Origin: Streptomyces sp. BK239
Lineage (GTDB): Bacteria; Actinomycetota; Actinomycetes; Streptomycetales; Streptomycetaceae
DNA: 64,000 nucleotides
NCBI RefSeq assembly: GCF_004217285.1
Contig: NZ_SHKS01000004.1
Span: forward strand, 450,921-514,920
Direction of reading: 5' to 3'
Each line of letters starts with the position of its first letter. The first letter of the stretch is position 1. A program made the translations under genes and the position numbers. Below are positions 50,736-59,783 of the stretch, in pieces. The notes beneath the pieces were generated by a model. It was not told the origin of the DNA, made no database searches, and was given only the letters and a program-made list of their open reading frames with translations.

Positions 50736-51103
50736 CGGCCGGCCTCCCTGACCTGCTGGCATCGGGCGCAGTAGCGGGCCTGCGGCACGATCATCAGCCG
50801 CTCGCGGGCGATGGGCCCGCGGCACAGACCGCAGGTGCCGTAGTGGCCCTGGTCCATACGTGTGAGGGCGGCCTCGACGTCAGCCAGGACCATGCGGGCG
50901 TAGGCGGCGAGTTGGACGCGGACCTCGATCTGGGAGGCGGCCTGCCGTTCGAGGCGCGCGTCGGCGCGGGTCGTGGCGTGGGCCGAGAGCTGTTGCAACT
51001 GCTCCTGGCGGAACAGACGTTGTTCGTGCAGGTTCGCGCGCAGTGCGGCGAAGTCCTCGATCGAGAGCGTGGTGTCGCGGTCGTCGATGATCTGGTGGTT
51101 CAC
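50732..51103 (-). CDS. DksA/TraR-type C4 zinc-finger protein
   Basis: 123 residues. An N-terminal coiled-coil region and a C-terminal four-cysteine finger, CGLC and CARC (in GTCGLCRGPIARERLM and YCARCQQVREAGR). DksA/TraR proteins bind the RNA polymerase secondary channel. Start GTG 51103 with AAGGGG upstream. It overlaps the actin-fold gene's start by four bases and follows a second DksA-like gene by about 50 bases on the same strand. Confidence 0.83.
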   Translation of the reverse strand: MNHQIIDDRDTTLSIEDFAALRANLHEQRLFRQEQLQQLSAHATTRADARLERQAASQIEVRVQLAAYARMVLADVEAALTRMDQGHYGTCGLCRGPIARERLMIVPQARYCARCQQVREAGR

Positions 51104-51153
51104 CGGTTCACCCCTTGGGCAGGGCGGGAGAGGGGAGCGCGGACGGTCGGCTG

Positions 51154-51480
51154 TCAGGCGGTGTCGCGCAGGCAGGGGACGCAGAACGGCGTGTAGGGCA
51201 GGATTTCCAGGCGCTCGACGGGGATGGGCTTGGCGCAGGTGCGGCACGTGCCGTAACTGCCGTCCCGGACGCGGTGGAAGGCCGCCTCGATCTCGGTGAG
51301 GACCCGCCGGACGGTGTCCTTCTGTGCGGACATCACCTGTTCCTCCGCGTCCGGCCCGGCCTGGCCGATGGCCCGCAGCTGGGTGAGCCGGGAGGCGCGT
51401 TCGTCTTCGAGGCGCTGGAGGGCCTCGTGCGCCGTCAGCCGCTCACGACGGGATTCGGTCCGGGGCGTATCGAGTGACAT
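51154..51480 (-). CDS. DksA/TraR-type C4 zinc-finger protein (second copy)
   Basis: 108 residues with a coiled-coil N-terminal half (ALQRLEDERASRLTQLRAIG) and the zinc finger GTCRTCAKPIPVERLEILP, FCVPC. A divergent paralogue of the neighbouring protein. ATG 51480 with AAGGA upstream. Pairs of such genes near a NarL-type two-component system suggest a stress-response block acting on RNA polymerase. Together with the following gene it probably forms a three-gene minus-strand operon ending in the actin-fold gene. Confidence 0.83.
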   Translation of the reverse strand: MSLDTPRTESRRERLTAHEALQRLEDERASRLTQLRAIGQAGPDAEEQVMSAQKDTVRRVLTEIEAAFHRVRDGSYGTCRTCAKPIPVERLEILPYTPFCVPCLRDTA

Positions 51481-51793
51481 GGCGGATCCTTCTTTCCAGA
51501 AGTGGGCGTCGGACGGGAGGTCAGGGGGCGGAGGCCCGTGCCTCCAATGTGGCCGCGACGCCGCGCGAAGGACATCGGGCGCGATACCCATCTGTGGCGT
51601 GCCCGTCGGCCCGTCGCGGGGTGGGCAGGCCACGTGCGGGAAATGGGGATCGGTGCCCATGGCCGCTGGAACCGGCAGCGGGCAGCCTGGACGGCAGGCC
51701 GGTCAGGGCCGGTGCCCGCGGTTCGCGCCCGGGTCGCGCGGTGACCGACAGTAGGGACAACAGCCGTGTCGCAAGCAGAAAGGCGTCATCCCG

Positions 51794-52747
51794 GTGTCGC
51801 TGTTTTGGCGGATCTTCGCGCTCAACGCGGTGGTGCTGGGAAGCGCCACCGCGCTTCTGCTGTGGGCTCCGGTGACCGTGTCGGTACCGGTGGTACTGAC
51901 CGAGGCGGTCATTCTCGTGGCCGGCATGGTCGTCATGCTGGTCGCCAACGCGGCCCTGCTGCGGATCGGCCTGGCACCGCTCGACCGGCTCACCCGGCTG
52001 ATGACCACCGTCGATCTGCTGCGCCCGGGGCAGCGGCTGCCGGAAGGGGGCCGCGCAGAGACCGCTGAACTGATCCGCACCTTCAACGCCATGCTCGAGC
52101 GCCTCGAGCACGAGCGGGCCTCCAGCAGCGCCCGCGCCCTGTTCGCGCAGGAAGCGGAACGACGCCGTATCGCGCAGGAACTGCACGACGAGGTGGGTCA
52201 GAGCATGACGGCGATCCTGCTGGCACTGGAGCGAGCCGCCGACGACGCGGACGAGCCCCTGAGCGGTGAACTACGGCAGGTGCAGGAGATCACCCGGGGG
52301 AGCCTGGACGAGGTACGGCGTCTCGTACGACGCCTGCGGCCCGGCGTGCTCGAGGACCTCGGACTGGTCAGCGCCCTCACCTCGCTGACCAGTGAGTTCG
52401 CCACCCACGTAGGGCTGCGTGTGGTGCGCCGCTTCGACACCGGCCTTCCCGTGCTGGACCAGCAGACGGAACTGGTGCTGTACCGCGTCGCACAGGAAGC
52501 CCTGACCAACGCGGCACGCCACGCCGAGGCCGGGCAGGTCGAGGTGAGCCTGCACCGCACCGACGGAGCGGTGGTGCTGGCGGTCGCCGACGACGGCCGC
52601 GGAACCGGCGTCGCCCGGGAAGGGGCGGGGATCCGCGGAATGCGCGAGCGGGCCCTGCTGATCGGGGCCACCCTGGATGTCACCTCCCAGCCGCAGGCCG
52701 GAACCACGGTACGGCTGACCGTGCCCCTCCCCAGGAAGCAGCGATGA
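51794..52747 (+). CDS. Sensor histidine kinase (HisKA_3, NarX/DegS type)
   Basis: 317 residues. Two membrane segments (LNAVVLGSATALLLWA and VVLTEAVILVAGMVVMLVA, with a very short loop between), a HAMP domain (~57-110), HisKA_3 with His131 in RRRIAQELHDEVGQSM, and an HATPase_c with VAQEALTNAARHAEAGQ and GTGVAREGAGIRGMRER. The tiny extracytoplasmic loop means the signal is probably membrane or intracellular. GTG 51794. Its stop overlaps the response regulator start (ATGA). Confidence 0.9.
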   Translation: MSLFWRIFALNAVVLGSATALLLWAPVTVSVPVVLTEAVILVAGMVVMLVANAALLRIGLAPLDRLTRLMTTVDLLRPGQRLPEGGRAETAELIRTFNAMLERLEHERASSSARALFAQEAERRRIAQELHDEVGQSMTAILLALERAADDADEPLSGELRQVQEITRGSLDEVRRLVRRLRPGVLEDLGLVSALTSLTSEFATHVGLRVVRRFDTGLPVLDQQTELVLYRVAQEALTNAARHAEAGQVEVSLHRTDGAVVLAVADDGRGTGVAREGAGIRGMRERALLIGATLDVTSQPQAGTTVRLTVPLPRKQR

Positions 52748-53409
52748 CCACGCCCGACACATCCGTGATCCGTATCCTCCTCGCCGACGATCATGCGCTG
52801 GTACGCCGCGGGGTGCGGCTCATCCTCGACCGGGAGCCGGACCTGGAGGTCGTCGCCGAGGCCGGGGACGGCGCGGAGGCCGTCGAGATGGCCCGCGCGC
52901 AGGAGGTCGACCTGGTGGTGATGGACATCGCCATGCCACGGATGACCGGCCTGCAGGCCACTCGGGAAGTTCTCGCGCTCAGGCCCGGCGTGCGGGTGCT
53001 GATGCTGACCATGCACGACAACGAGCAGTACTTCTTCCAGGCGCTGAAGGCCGGCGCCAGCGGCTATGTACTCAAGTCCGTGGCCGACCGCGACCTGGTG
53101 GCGGCATGCCGCGCCGCCATGCGCGACGAGCCGTTCCTGTATCCGGGCGCGGTCACCGCGCTCATCCGCAACTACCTCGACCGGGTCCGTAACGGCGAGG
53201 AGCCCTCCGACCAGGTGCTGACCCCACGCGAGGAGGAGGTGCTCAAACTCGTGGCCGAGGGCCACTCCTCCAAGGAGATCGCCGAGATGCTCTTCATCAG
53301 CATCAAGACCGTCCACCGGCACCGCGAGAACCTGCTGCACAAGCTGGGCCTGCGCGACCGGCTGGAACTCACCCGCTACGCGATCCGCGCCGGCCTGATC
53401 CAGGCCTGA
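52744..53409 (+). CDS. NarL/LuxR-type response regulator
   Basis: 221 residues. Receiver domain with Asp61 in VDLVVMDIAMPRMTGLQA, acidic pair in ILLADDHALVRRG, Lys in KAGASGYVLKSVAD; C-terminal LuxR HTH TPREEEVLKLVAEGHSSKEI with IKTVHRHRENLLHKLG. Its start overlaps the histidine kinase stop by four bases, so this is a cognate pair. Likely targets are near (the DksA/actin and SecDF genes) but no binding site was identified. Confidence 0.92.
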   Translation: MTTPDTSVIRILLADDHALVRRGVRLILDREPDLEVVAEAGDGAEAVEMARAQEVDLVVMDIAMPRMTGLQATREVLALRPGVRVLMLTMHDNEQYFFQALKAGASGYVLKSVADRDLVAACRAAMRDEPFLYPGAVTALIRNYLDRVRNGEEPSDQVLTPREEEVLKLVAEGHSSKEIAEMLFISIKTVHRHRENLLHKLGLRDRLELTRYAIRAGLIQA

Positions 53410-53510
53410 GCCTGCCGGCCGCCTCGAGGATCCGGCCGGCAGGCTCCTCAGCCGGGCCTTGAGGACCCGGTCCGCCCAGAACAGAAGACCATCGACAGGG
53501 AGAGGGGGCG

Positions 53511-53927
53511 GTGATGGCCCGCTTCACACACACCGTCCCGCGCACCCGGGGTCCCGGCCCGGGACTGGTCCGGACCGTCCTGCTCGCCCTGTTCATCGCC
53601 CTGCTCGGCCCGTCCGTCCTGGGCGGCGCGCACCACCCCGCACCGGTCGGTGCGCTGCTCGCGGCCGAGGAGAAGTCGTCGGCGCACAGTGAGCCCCATG
53701 CGGACCGTGCCGACCAGGCTGTCTCCACCACTGCCGTCCGCGGACAACGAGAGGCCCCAGGCGATCGCCATGCGCCGCCGGTGTCCGACCCTGCCGCGTC
53801 GTCCGGCACGACGACCGGCCCGCTCCAGCCCGCGCGGTCCCCGGTTCCGGCGGTGGGCCCGCCCGCATCGGAGCAACCGGCACATCGTCAGGTGGTGAGG
53901 GCGCCGCCTTTCCCCTCCGGCTTCTGA
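53511..53927 (+). CDS. Short Pro/Ala-rich protein with one hydrophobic segment
   Basis: 138 residues (or 137 from ATG 53514). A basic N-terminus followed by the hydrophobic stretch LVRTVLLALFIALLGPSVLG suggests a signal peptide or anchor; the rest is Pro/His/Ser-rich and low in regular structure. GGGAG lies upstream. It sits between the two-component pair and SecDF. No homologous family recognised. Confidence 0.5.
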   Translation: MMARFTHTVPRTRGPGPGLVRTVLLALFIALLGPSVLGGAHHPAPVGALLAAEEKSSAHSEPHADRADQAVSTTAVRGQREAPGDRHAPPVSDPAASSGTTTGPLQPARSPVPAVGPPASEQPAHRQVVRAPPFPSGF

Positions 53928-53993
53928 ATCCCTTCCTCTCCTTTCTCCGCCGCAGCCGCCGTGTCGGCCGCGGCATGCCTGCCGGAGGCCCCT

Positions 53994-56276
53994 GTGAACC
54001 GATCCCAGCGCACCAGAGGCTTGATCGCCCTCGCCGCCGTCGCCCTGTCCCTGTACATCGCGTTCACCGTGCCCGTCCACCTGGGACTCGATCTGAGAGG
54101 CGGCACCCAGATCGTGCTGGAAACCCGCCCCACCGCCGCCGCCGATGCCGGCGGCGAGGCCACGGACCGCACCGTGGAGGTGCTGCGCGGCCGTATCGAC
54201 GCGCTGGGCGTCGCCGAACCCACCATCGCCCGCTCCGGCAGCGACCGGATCATCGTCGAACTGCCCGGCCTGGAGGACCCCAGGGAGGCCGCCGACGTAC
54301 TCGGCCGTACCGCCCAGCTCACCTTCCACCAGGTGCTCGGTACGGCAGCCGCCGCGGACGACAAGCCGACTCCGCTGCCCGAGCGGCCCCGCGAGCAGGT
54401 GATGGCCGACGAGTCCGGCCGGCTTCTGCGCCTTCAGGCGGCCTCGCTGACCGGGGACGACGTGGAGAAGGCAGCCGCCCGCTTCGATCAGCAGGGCGGT
54501 GCGGGCTGGCACGTCACGGTCGACTTCAGGGGACCGGGCAAAGCGGGTTGGGCCCGCCTGACCGGCGAGGCCGCCTGTCACCCGCCCGGGGATCCGGGCC
54601 GCCGGGTCGCCATCGTCCTGGACGACAAGATCATCTCTTCGCCGCAGGTCGACCCGTCCGTCGCATGCCGGTCCGGCATCAGCGGAGGCTCCACCCAGAT
54701 CACCGGAACCTTCGACGACAGCGAAGCGAAGGAGCTGGCCCTGCTCATCAACGGCGGCGCTCTGCCGGTGCCGGTCGAGACCATCGAGCAGCGCACCGTC
54801 GGCCCCACCCTGGGAGCCGAAGCCATCACGGCAAGCGCCTGGGCCGCCGGCATCGGCACCGCGGTGACGTCGCTGTTCATCATCGCCGTCTACCGTCTCC
54901 TGGGCGCTCTGGCCACCGTGGCCCTGGCCTGCTACGGCCTCATCTCCTACGCGGTCCTCGCCGTCCTCGGCGCCACTCTCACCCTGCCCGGCCTCGCCGG
55001 CTTCGTCCTGGCCATCGGCATGGCGGTCGACGCCAACGTGCTCGTCTTCGAACGCGCCCGCGAGGAGTACGCCACCCGCCACCGCCCCACCCCGCGATCG
55101 TCCCTAACCGCCGGATTCCGCGGGGCCTTCAGCGCGATCGCCGACTCCAACATCACCACTCTCATCGCCGCCGGTCTGCTGTTCCTCCTCGCCTCCGGAC
55201 CGGTGCGCGGGTTCGGCGTCACGCTGGGCATCGGCGTCCTCGCCTCCATGCTCAGCGCCCTCGTCATCACCCGGGCCCTCGCCGACCACGCCGTCGCCCG
55301 CCCCCTTCTGCGCCGCCGCCCCCGCCTCACCGGCATCGCCCACACCGGCACCGTCCGCGACCGCCTCGCCCGCACCGAACCGAACCTGATGCGTCACCCG
55401 CGCCGATGGCTGGCCGCCTCCGCCGCCGCACTCGTTCTGGCCGCCTCCGGCATCGCGCTGCGCGGCCTCGAGCTGGGCGTCGAATTCACCGGTGGCCGCC
55501 TCATCGAGTACACCACTGCCGCCCCCGTCGACCCCGAACACGCCCGCACCGTCCTCGCCGACGCGGGATTCCCCCGGGCCGTCGTCCAGACCTCCGGCGA
55601 GAACCAGCTGACGGTCCGCACCCACCATGTGAGCGACACCCAGGCAGCGACCATCACCGACGCCGTCGCCGACCTGACCCACGGAGCCGACAAGATCCGC
55701 GACGAAGCCGTCGGGCCCAGCCTCGGGAAGGAACTACGCCAAGGCGCCCTCATAGCCCTCGCCGTCGCCCTCGCCGCCCAGCTGATCTATCTGACGGCAC
55801 GCTTCCGCCGGCTGCTGGGAGTCTCCGCGGTCGCCGCCCTCGCCCACGACGTCGTGATCCTCGTCGGCGTCTTCGCCTGGCTCGGCAGACCTGTCGACGG
55901 CGTCTTCCTGGCCGCGCTGCTGACCGTCATCGGCTACTCCGTCAACGACTCCGTCGTCGTCTTCGACCGGATCAGGGAAGTCGGCCGGCACGACCCCACC
56001 ACGCGCTTCGCCCGCGTCGCCAACCGGGCGATCCTGCAGACCCTGCCCCGCACCGTCAACACCGGTATGGGCGCCGCGTTCATCCTCACCGCACTGGCCC
56101 TGCTCGGCGGCGACACCCTGACCGACTTCGCCCTCGCCCTCCTCATCGGCCTCGCGGTGGGCACGTACTCCTCGATGTTCACGGCCACGCCCCTGGCCAT
56201 CGAACTGCACAAGCGCCGCACCCGGACGAGCCACGAGGGGCGTGCTTCCTCCGCCGGGCGAGGCGTCTCGAGGTGA
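53994..56276 (+). CDS. secDF: Fused SecDF protein-export membrane protein
   Basis: 760 residues, SecD and SecF in one chain. SecD half: HLGLDLRGGTQIVLE (D1), TISRSGSDRIIVELPG-type D2 region, and the membrane stretch from GAEAITASAWAAG with VLAIGMAVDANVLVFERARE. SecF half begins at about 490 with GVEFTGGRLIEYTT, then YSVNDSVVVFDRIRE. The proton-driven SecDF assists late steps of Sec translocation. GTG 53994 is chosen (GGAGG five bases upstream); the reading frame upstream lacks a ribosome site. No secY/yajC neighbours; it is probably a second SecDF besides the housekeeping SecD and SecF. Confidence 0.9.
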   Translation: MNRSQRTRGLIALAAVALSLYIAFTVPVHLGLDLRGGTQIVLETRPTAAADAGGEATDRTVEVLRGRIDALGVAEPTIARSGSDRIIVELPGLEDPREAADVLGRTAQLTFHQVLGTAAAADDKPTPLPERPREQVMADESGRLLRLQAASLTGDDVEKAAARFDQQGGAGWHVTVDFRGPGKAGWARLTGEAACHPPGDPGRRVAIVLDDKIISSPQVDPSVACRSGISGGSTQITGTFDDSEAKELALLINGGALPVPVETIEQRTVGPTLGAEAITASAWAAGIGTAVTSLFIIAVYRLLGALATVALACYGLISYAVLAVLGATLTLPGLAGFVLAIGMAVDANVLVFERAREEYATRHRPTPRSSLTAGFRGAFSAIADSNITTLIAAGLLFLLASGPVRGFGVTLGIGVLASMLSALVITRALADHAVARPLLRRRPRLTGIAHTGTVRDRLARTEPNLMRHPRRWLAASAAALVLAASGIALRGLELGVEFTGGRLIEYTTAAPVDPEHARTVLADAGFPRAVVQTSGENQLTVRTHHVSDTQAATITDAVADLTHGADKIRDEAVGPSLGKELRQGALIALAVALAAQLIYLTARFRRLLGVSAVAALAHDVVILVGVFAWLGRPVDGVFLAALLTVIGYSVNDSVVVFDRIREVGRHDPTTRFARVANRAILQTLPRTVNTGMGAAFILTALALLGGDTLTDFALALLIGLAVGTYSSMFTATPLAIELHKRRTRTSHEGRASSAGRGVSR

Positions 56277-56334
56277 GTGAGAAGTCTGATCCATTGGGCC
56301 TTCATCGGCCGGTTCCGAGCTCGAGCTGCTGTGC

Positions 56335-56371
56335 CATTGGCTCAGTCGGTGGGGTGGCGGTTGAGCCAATG
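56335..56371. terminator. Inverted repeat downstream of secDF
   Basis: CATTGGCTCA (56335-56344) and TGAGCCAATG (56362-56371) form a perfect 10-bp stem with a 17-base loop, about 60 bases past the stop and followed by GTTTTG. It could end the secDF transcript or serve as an operator; the rest of 56277-56546 shows no gene. Confidence 0.5.
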
Positions 56372-56546
56372 GGCCGGGAGGTGTTTTGCTTTGTCCCATC
56401 CATGTGACTTGCGGTGCCGCGTAGCGCCGGACGGCGACGAGGCCGGATCCGGACCGCGGCGCCTTCGTCGTGCCTGCTTTGTCGTGCGCCACCCCGGACG
56501 ACCGCCGGCAGGACGCGAACCACCATGAGGGGGGCGGCGCACCGCC

Positions 56547-58055
56547 GTGAAGAGGATGTTCGTGGCTCCGGACCCGGGGCGCTCCAGGCTGCGGAACGCG
56601 ACCCGCGCCGTCATCGGTGTCGCCACCGCCGTCGCCGTCGCCGAACTGTGCGGGCTGTCGCTCACCGCGTCGATCACCGGCGGGCTCGCGGCGCTGCTCG
56701 CCCTCTTCACGGTCACCGATGCGACCGTCCGCGACCAACGGCTCACCACCGCCCTGCTTCCTGTCGCCGGATTCCCCGTGCTGGCGCTCGCCACCGCACT
56801 GCACGACCTCACCCCGGCCCGTGACGCCGCGTTCCTGGCCATCGTCTTCTCCGGGGTGTACGCCCGCCGCTGGGGCCCGCGGGGCCACGCGCTGGGGATC
56901 TTCGCGTTCATGAACTTCTTCATCACGCAGTTCCTGCACGCGGGTCCGGCGCAGTTGCCCGAGTCGTACACCGCGATAGGCCTCGCCCTCGTCACGGCCG
57001 GCGCCACGCGCTTCGTGCTCTGGCCCATCGAGCGTCACACCCCACCCGCGCCGGCCCCACCGGCCCTGCCCGGCACCGGACTGGCGCGGCCCACCACCCG
57101 GCAGGCCTTCCAGGTCACTGCCGCTTCGACGCTCGCGCTCCTGGTCGGGCAGCTGGTCTCCCAAGAGCGCTGGTACTGGGCCGTCGGCGCCGCCTGGTGG
57201 ATCTTCGTCAACACGGCTTCTCGCGGCGAGACCCTTGTCCGTGGTTTCCGCCGGATCTTCGGAACCGTGATCGGTGTCGCCGTCGGCCTGCTGGTCGCCG
57301 GCCCGCTGCACGGCGCCCCCGCCCCGACGGCCGCCCTCATCGCCGTCTGCGTGTTCGGCATCTTCTACACCGCCGCCGTCTCCTACTCCTGGATGATGCT
57401 GGCGGTGACGGTCATGGTCAGCCTCCTCTACGGCCTGATGGGCATGCTGGAGCCCGGCCTGCTCGGCCTCCGTCTCGCAGAGACCGGTGTGGGCGCGCTG
57501 TGTGCCGCGCTGGCCGTGACCCTCGTCCTGCCGGTTACCACGCACGCCACGAACGACGCCTGGATCCGGCGGGCACTGCACTGCGTCCACGCGGCCACCA
57601 CCCAGGCGACCGCCCGCCTCGCCGGCGACCCCCACGGCGACCCGGCCCCGCACGCCGCCGAACTGGAACTGCTGCTCGGCCGGGTACGGATGGCTCTCGC
57701 TCCGTTGGTGCACCCCTTGAGTCCCTTCCGCGCTCGGAAAGCCCGTGCCCGTCGGGTCATCGCGTTGCTCGACGACTGCGCCCGCGAAGTACGGGGTCTG
57801 GTGGCCGTCGCCGCCGACTCCGTCGCGTCGCACGACGCCGACCTGGTCGCCGCCTGCCGGCGAGTCGAGGCCGTGCTGGAAGCACTCACTGCGAGCGACC
57901 TGGGACGCAGGGAAGTGGAGCCCGCCGCCGGTGAAAGGGCTCAGCGGGAGGAGACGGAGTCGGCCCTCGTGCACCTGCGCGGCCTGGAGAAAGCTCTGTC
58001 GGAGCTGGCGATGCCGCTCGCGTCGGCTCCGCGCCCTTCACTCGTCCGTTCTTGA
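56547..58055 (+). CDS. FUSC-family (aromatic-acid exporter-like) membrane protein
   Basis: 502 residues. Two clusters of membrane helices (~25-170 and ~195-340) separated by a cytosolic stretch, as in FUSC/YccS-AaeB proteins; the C-terminal ~160 residues are cytosolic and helical. QERWYWAVGAAWWIFV and the following RGETLVRGFRRIFGTVIG mark the FUSC core. The start is unsure: GTG 56547 has a weak ribosome site and ATG 56556 lies just inside. Followed by a decayed duplicate of its own C-terminus. Probable role: export of small aromatic or amphipathic compounds. Confidence 0.82.
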   Translation: MKRMFVAPDPGRSRLRNATRAVIGVATAVAVAELCGLSLTASITGGLAALLALFTVTDATVRDQRLTTALLPVAGFPVLALATALHDLTPARDAAFLAIVFSGVYARRWGPRGHALGIFAFMNFFITQFLHAGPAQLPESYTAIGLALVTAGATRFVLWPIERHTPPAPAPPALPGTGLARPTTRQAFQVTAASTLALLVGQLVSQERWYWAVGAAWWIFVNTASRGETLVRGFRRIFGTVIGVAVGLLVAGPLHGAPAPTAALIAVCVFGIFYTAAVSYSWMMLAVTVMVSLLYGLMGMLEPGLLGLRLAETGVGALCAALAVTLVLPVTTHATNDAWIRRALHCVHAATTQATARLAGDPHGDPAPHAAELELLLGRVRMALAPLVHPLSPFRARKARARRVIALLDDCAREVRGLVAVAADSVASHDADLVAACRRVEAVLEALTASDLGRREVEPAAGERAQREETESALVHLRGLEKALSELAMPLASAPRPSLVRS

Positions 58056-58080
58056 TCGAAAGGAAGCGGGCCGGCCGAAG

Positions 58081-58600
58081 GTGCGGCACTCTCTGCCCGA
58101 CGGCTCACAGCTGCTCGTGCCGCCGGTGACGAACCACGCCGTCAGCGACGTCTGGATGCACCGCGTCCTGCGCTGCGTGCACGCCTGCCGAGGCCGCGGG
58201 TGCGCCTCGTCGGCGACGACACGGCGGACCAGGCCGGACGTGTCGCCGAACCGGAGCACTCGCTCGGCCGGGCGGGGCTGTCCGTCGCCCCGCTCGTCCG
58301 CCCCGCTCCACCCCGTGCTCGACCGAAAGCGCCGCATCCGCGGGGTTCTCGCGCCGTCGACGTCGTGCGCCCATGAGATGCGCGGCCCGGTCGCCGTCGC
58401 GGCCGCACCGGAGGCCTCCCACGATGCCCGCCCGGCCGCCGCCTGCCGGCGGGCCAAGGACGCGGTCGAGGCCCTCGCCGACGGCCGCCCCGACCGCCTG
58501 ACCCTCACCGTGCACGCCGCGTCGGCCACGCACCCCGCCTGGGCCCACCTGCACAGCCCCGAACAAGCCCTGACGGAACCGTCCCGCCCGCTGAGGCCCC
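58081..58600 (+). pseudogene. Decayed duplicate of the FUSC C-terminal domain
   Basis: This region aligns with the C-terminal domain of the preceding gene in three frame segments: VPPVTNHAVSDVWMHRVLRC matches VLPVTTHATNDAWIRRALHC; then, in a shifted frame, LGRAGLSVAPLVRPAPP matches LGRVRMALAPLVHPLSP; then HEMRGPVAVAAAPEASHDAR matches REVRGLVAVAADSVASHDAD, continuing AAACRRAKDAVEALADG. At least two frameshifts separate them and no membrane region is present. It is a tandem partial duplication or the last remnant of a neighbouring FUSC paralogue. Confidence 0.8.
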
Positions 58601-58635
58601 GGCGTGGCGGCAGCGCCCCGCTGCACCGCAGCACG

Positions 58636-58669
58636 AAGGGCCCGCTCCTCTTACCGGAAGCGGGCCCTT
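58636..58669. terminator. Strong bidirectional hairpin terminator
   Basis: AAGGGCCCGCT (58636-58646) and AGCGGGCCCTT (58659-58669) form a perfect 11-bp stem with a 12-base loop between the FUSC remnant and the convergent CbiX-like gene, with T residues after it on one strand. Confidence 0.8.
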
Positions 58670-58700
58670 TCGTCGTGTCGGGGCGGCACGCGCACGCGTG

Positions 58701-59624
58701 CTAGCGGACCGGGGCCCCCTGCGGCTGCTGCGGGGCGATGCCCAGCGCGGTCGTGTACTTGGCCAGGGCGAGCTTGCCGATCGCCGGGTACGGGCCGAGC
58801 GCGTCGGCGGTGGCGCAGCCCGCCTCCCTGGCGGCCTCCTCCAGCAGCGTGGCGTCGATCTCCGGGCCGATGAGGTACGGCGCGAGGGCCAGCTGCTGGG
58901 AGCCGGAGGAACGCAGCTGCTCGGCGACGGAGGCGATGGAGCCCTCTTCGTCGAGCGCCGCGGCCATCACGGGGACGGCCAGACGCGCGGCGAGCAGCAT
59001 GCCGGTGATCCCGGCGGCCTGCACCGCCTCGTCGCCGCCCACGGACGCCAGGATGATGCCGTCCGCGGCCGTCGCCACGGTGAACAGGCGGGCGCGGTCG
59101 GCGCGGGCCAGGCCCGCCTCGGACAGCCGCACGTGCAGCGCCTCGGCGAGCAGCGGGTGCGGGCCGAGGACGTCGGTCAGCTCGGCGGCGATCCGGCTCT
59201 CCATGACGGCCTGGCGGATCCGGCGCAGCAGCGCGTTGTCCGGGCCGGCCAGCAGCGGCACCACGACGGCGACCGGGCCGTCGGGCTCCTTGACGTCCAT
59301 CCCGGCGGCGACCGCCTGCTCGTAGCGGGCGGTGCGCTCCTCGGCGGCGAACGCCAGCACGGCCTGGAGGCTGGGGAACTCGTGGTCGCCCCCGTCGACG
59401 TACCCGATGCGCGCGTCGAGGCCGGGGAGCTCGGAGCGGGCGATGCTCACGACCTCCTCGGCCAGACCGCGGGTGGCGGCGCTCGGCGTGCCCGGCACCG
59501 CGAGAACGAGCGCGGGCGCGCCCTCGGGAGCCGCCAGCGGCTCGGGTCGGCGGTGCCGCCCGGGCTGGCGGGGGCGCGGCATTCGTACAGGCAGGCCGGA
59601 CGCGGGCCCAGTGGGGGAGCTCAT
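58701..59624 (-). CDS. CbiX/sirohydrochlorin-chelatase-like protein lacking the catalytic histidines
   Basis: 307 residues with the two-lobed chelatase fold recognisable by eye: LVLAVPGTPSAATRGLAEEV, then GPVAVVVPLLAGPDNALLRR and, in the second lobe, SQQLALAPYLIGPEIDATLL. In active CbiX/SirB enzymes the first segment is GHGS-like with a catalytic His and the second has another His; here these positions read VPGT and PDNA. It is probably non-catalytic or has other activity. Divergent/convergent neighbours are unrelated (FUSC, kinase). The start at ATG 59624 has a weak ribosome site. Confidence 0.75.
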   Translation of the reverse strand: MSSPTGPASGLPVRMPRPRQPGRHRRPEPLAAPEGAPALVLAVPGTPSAATRGLAEEVVSIARSELPGLDARIGYVDGGDHEFPSLQAVLAFAAEERTARYEQAVAAGMDVKEPDGPVAVVVPLLAGPDNALLRRIRQAVMESRIAAELTDVLGPHPLLAEALHVRLSEAGLARADRARLFTVATAADGIILASVGGDEAVQAAGITGMLLAARLAVPVMAAALDEEGSIASVAEQLRSSGSQQLALAPYLIGPEIDATLLEEAAREAGCATADALGPYPAIGKLALAKYTTALGIAPQQPQGAPVR

Positions 59625-59752
59625 GGCGCCGCATGTTACTGGCTTCTTGGGCTCCCTTGTTCGGGGAGGGTGCAGGTGAGCGGTATCCGTCCTGTTTTGT
59701 CTGATGAGTTACGTACGGATCAGAAGTGATCAGCGTGTTTTTCGGACGACTT

Positions 59753-59767
59753 GCCCCCGAAGGGGGC
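59753..59767. terminator. Hairpin terminator after the kinase gene
   Basis: GCCCCC (59753-59758) and GGGGGC (59762-59767) form a 6-bp stem with a GAA loop, 17 bases beyond the minus-strand kinase stop. Confidence 0.55.
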
Positions 59768-59783
59768 CAATCCCCCTTTCCTG

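Noticed and set aside
53975..56407. 810-codon Arg/His-rich frame overlapping secDF
   Set aside because: Plus-one shadow of SecDF; the SecDF frame has all family motifs.
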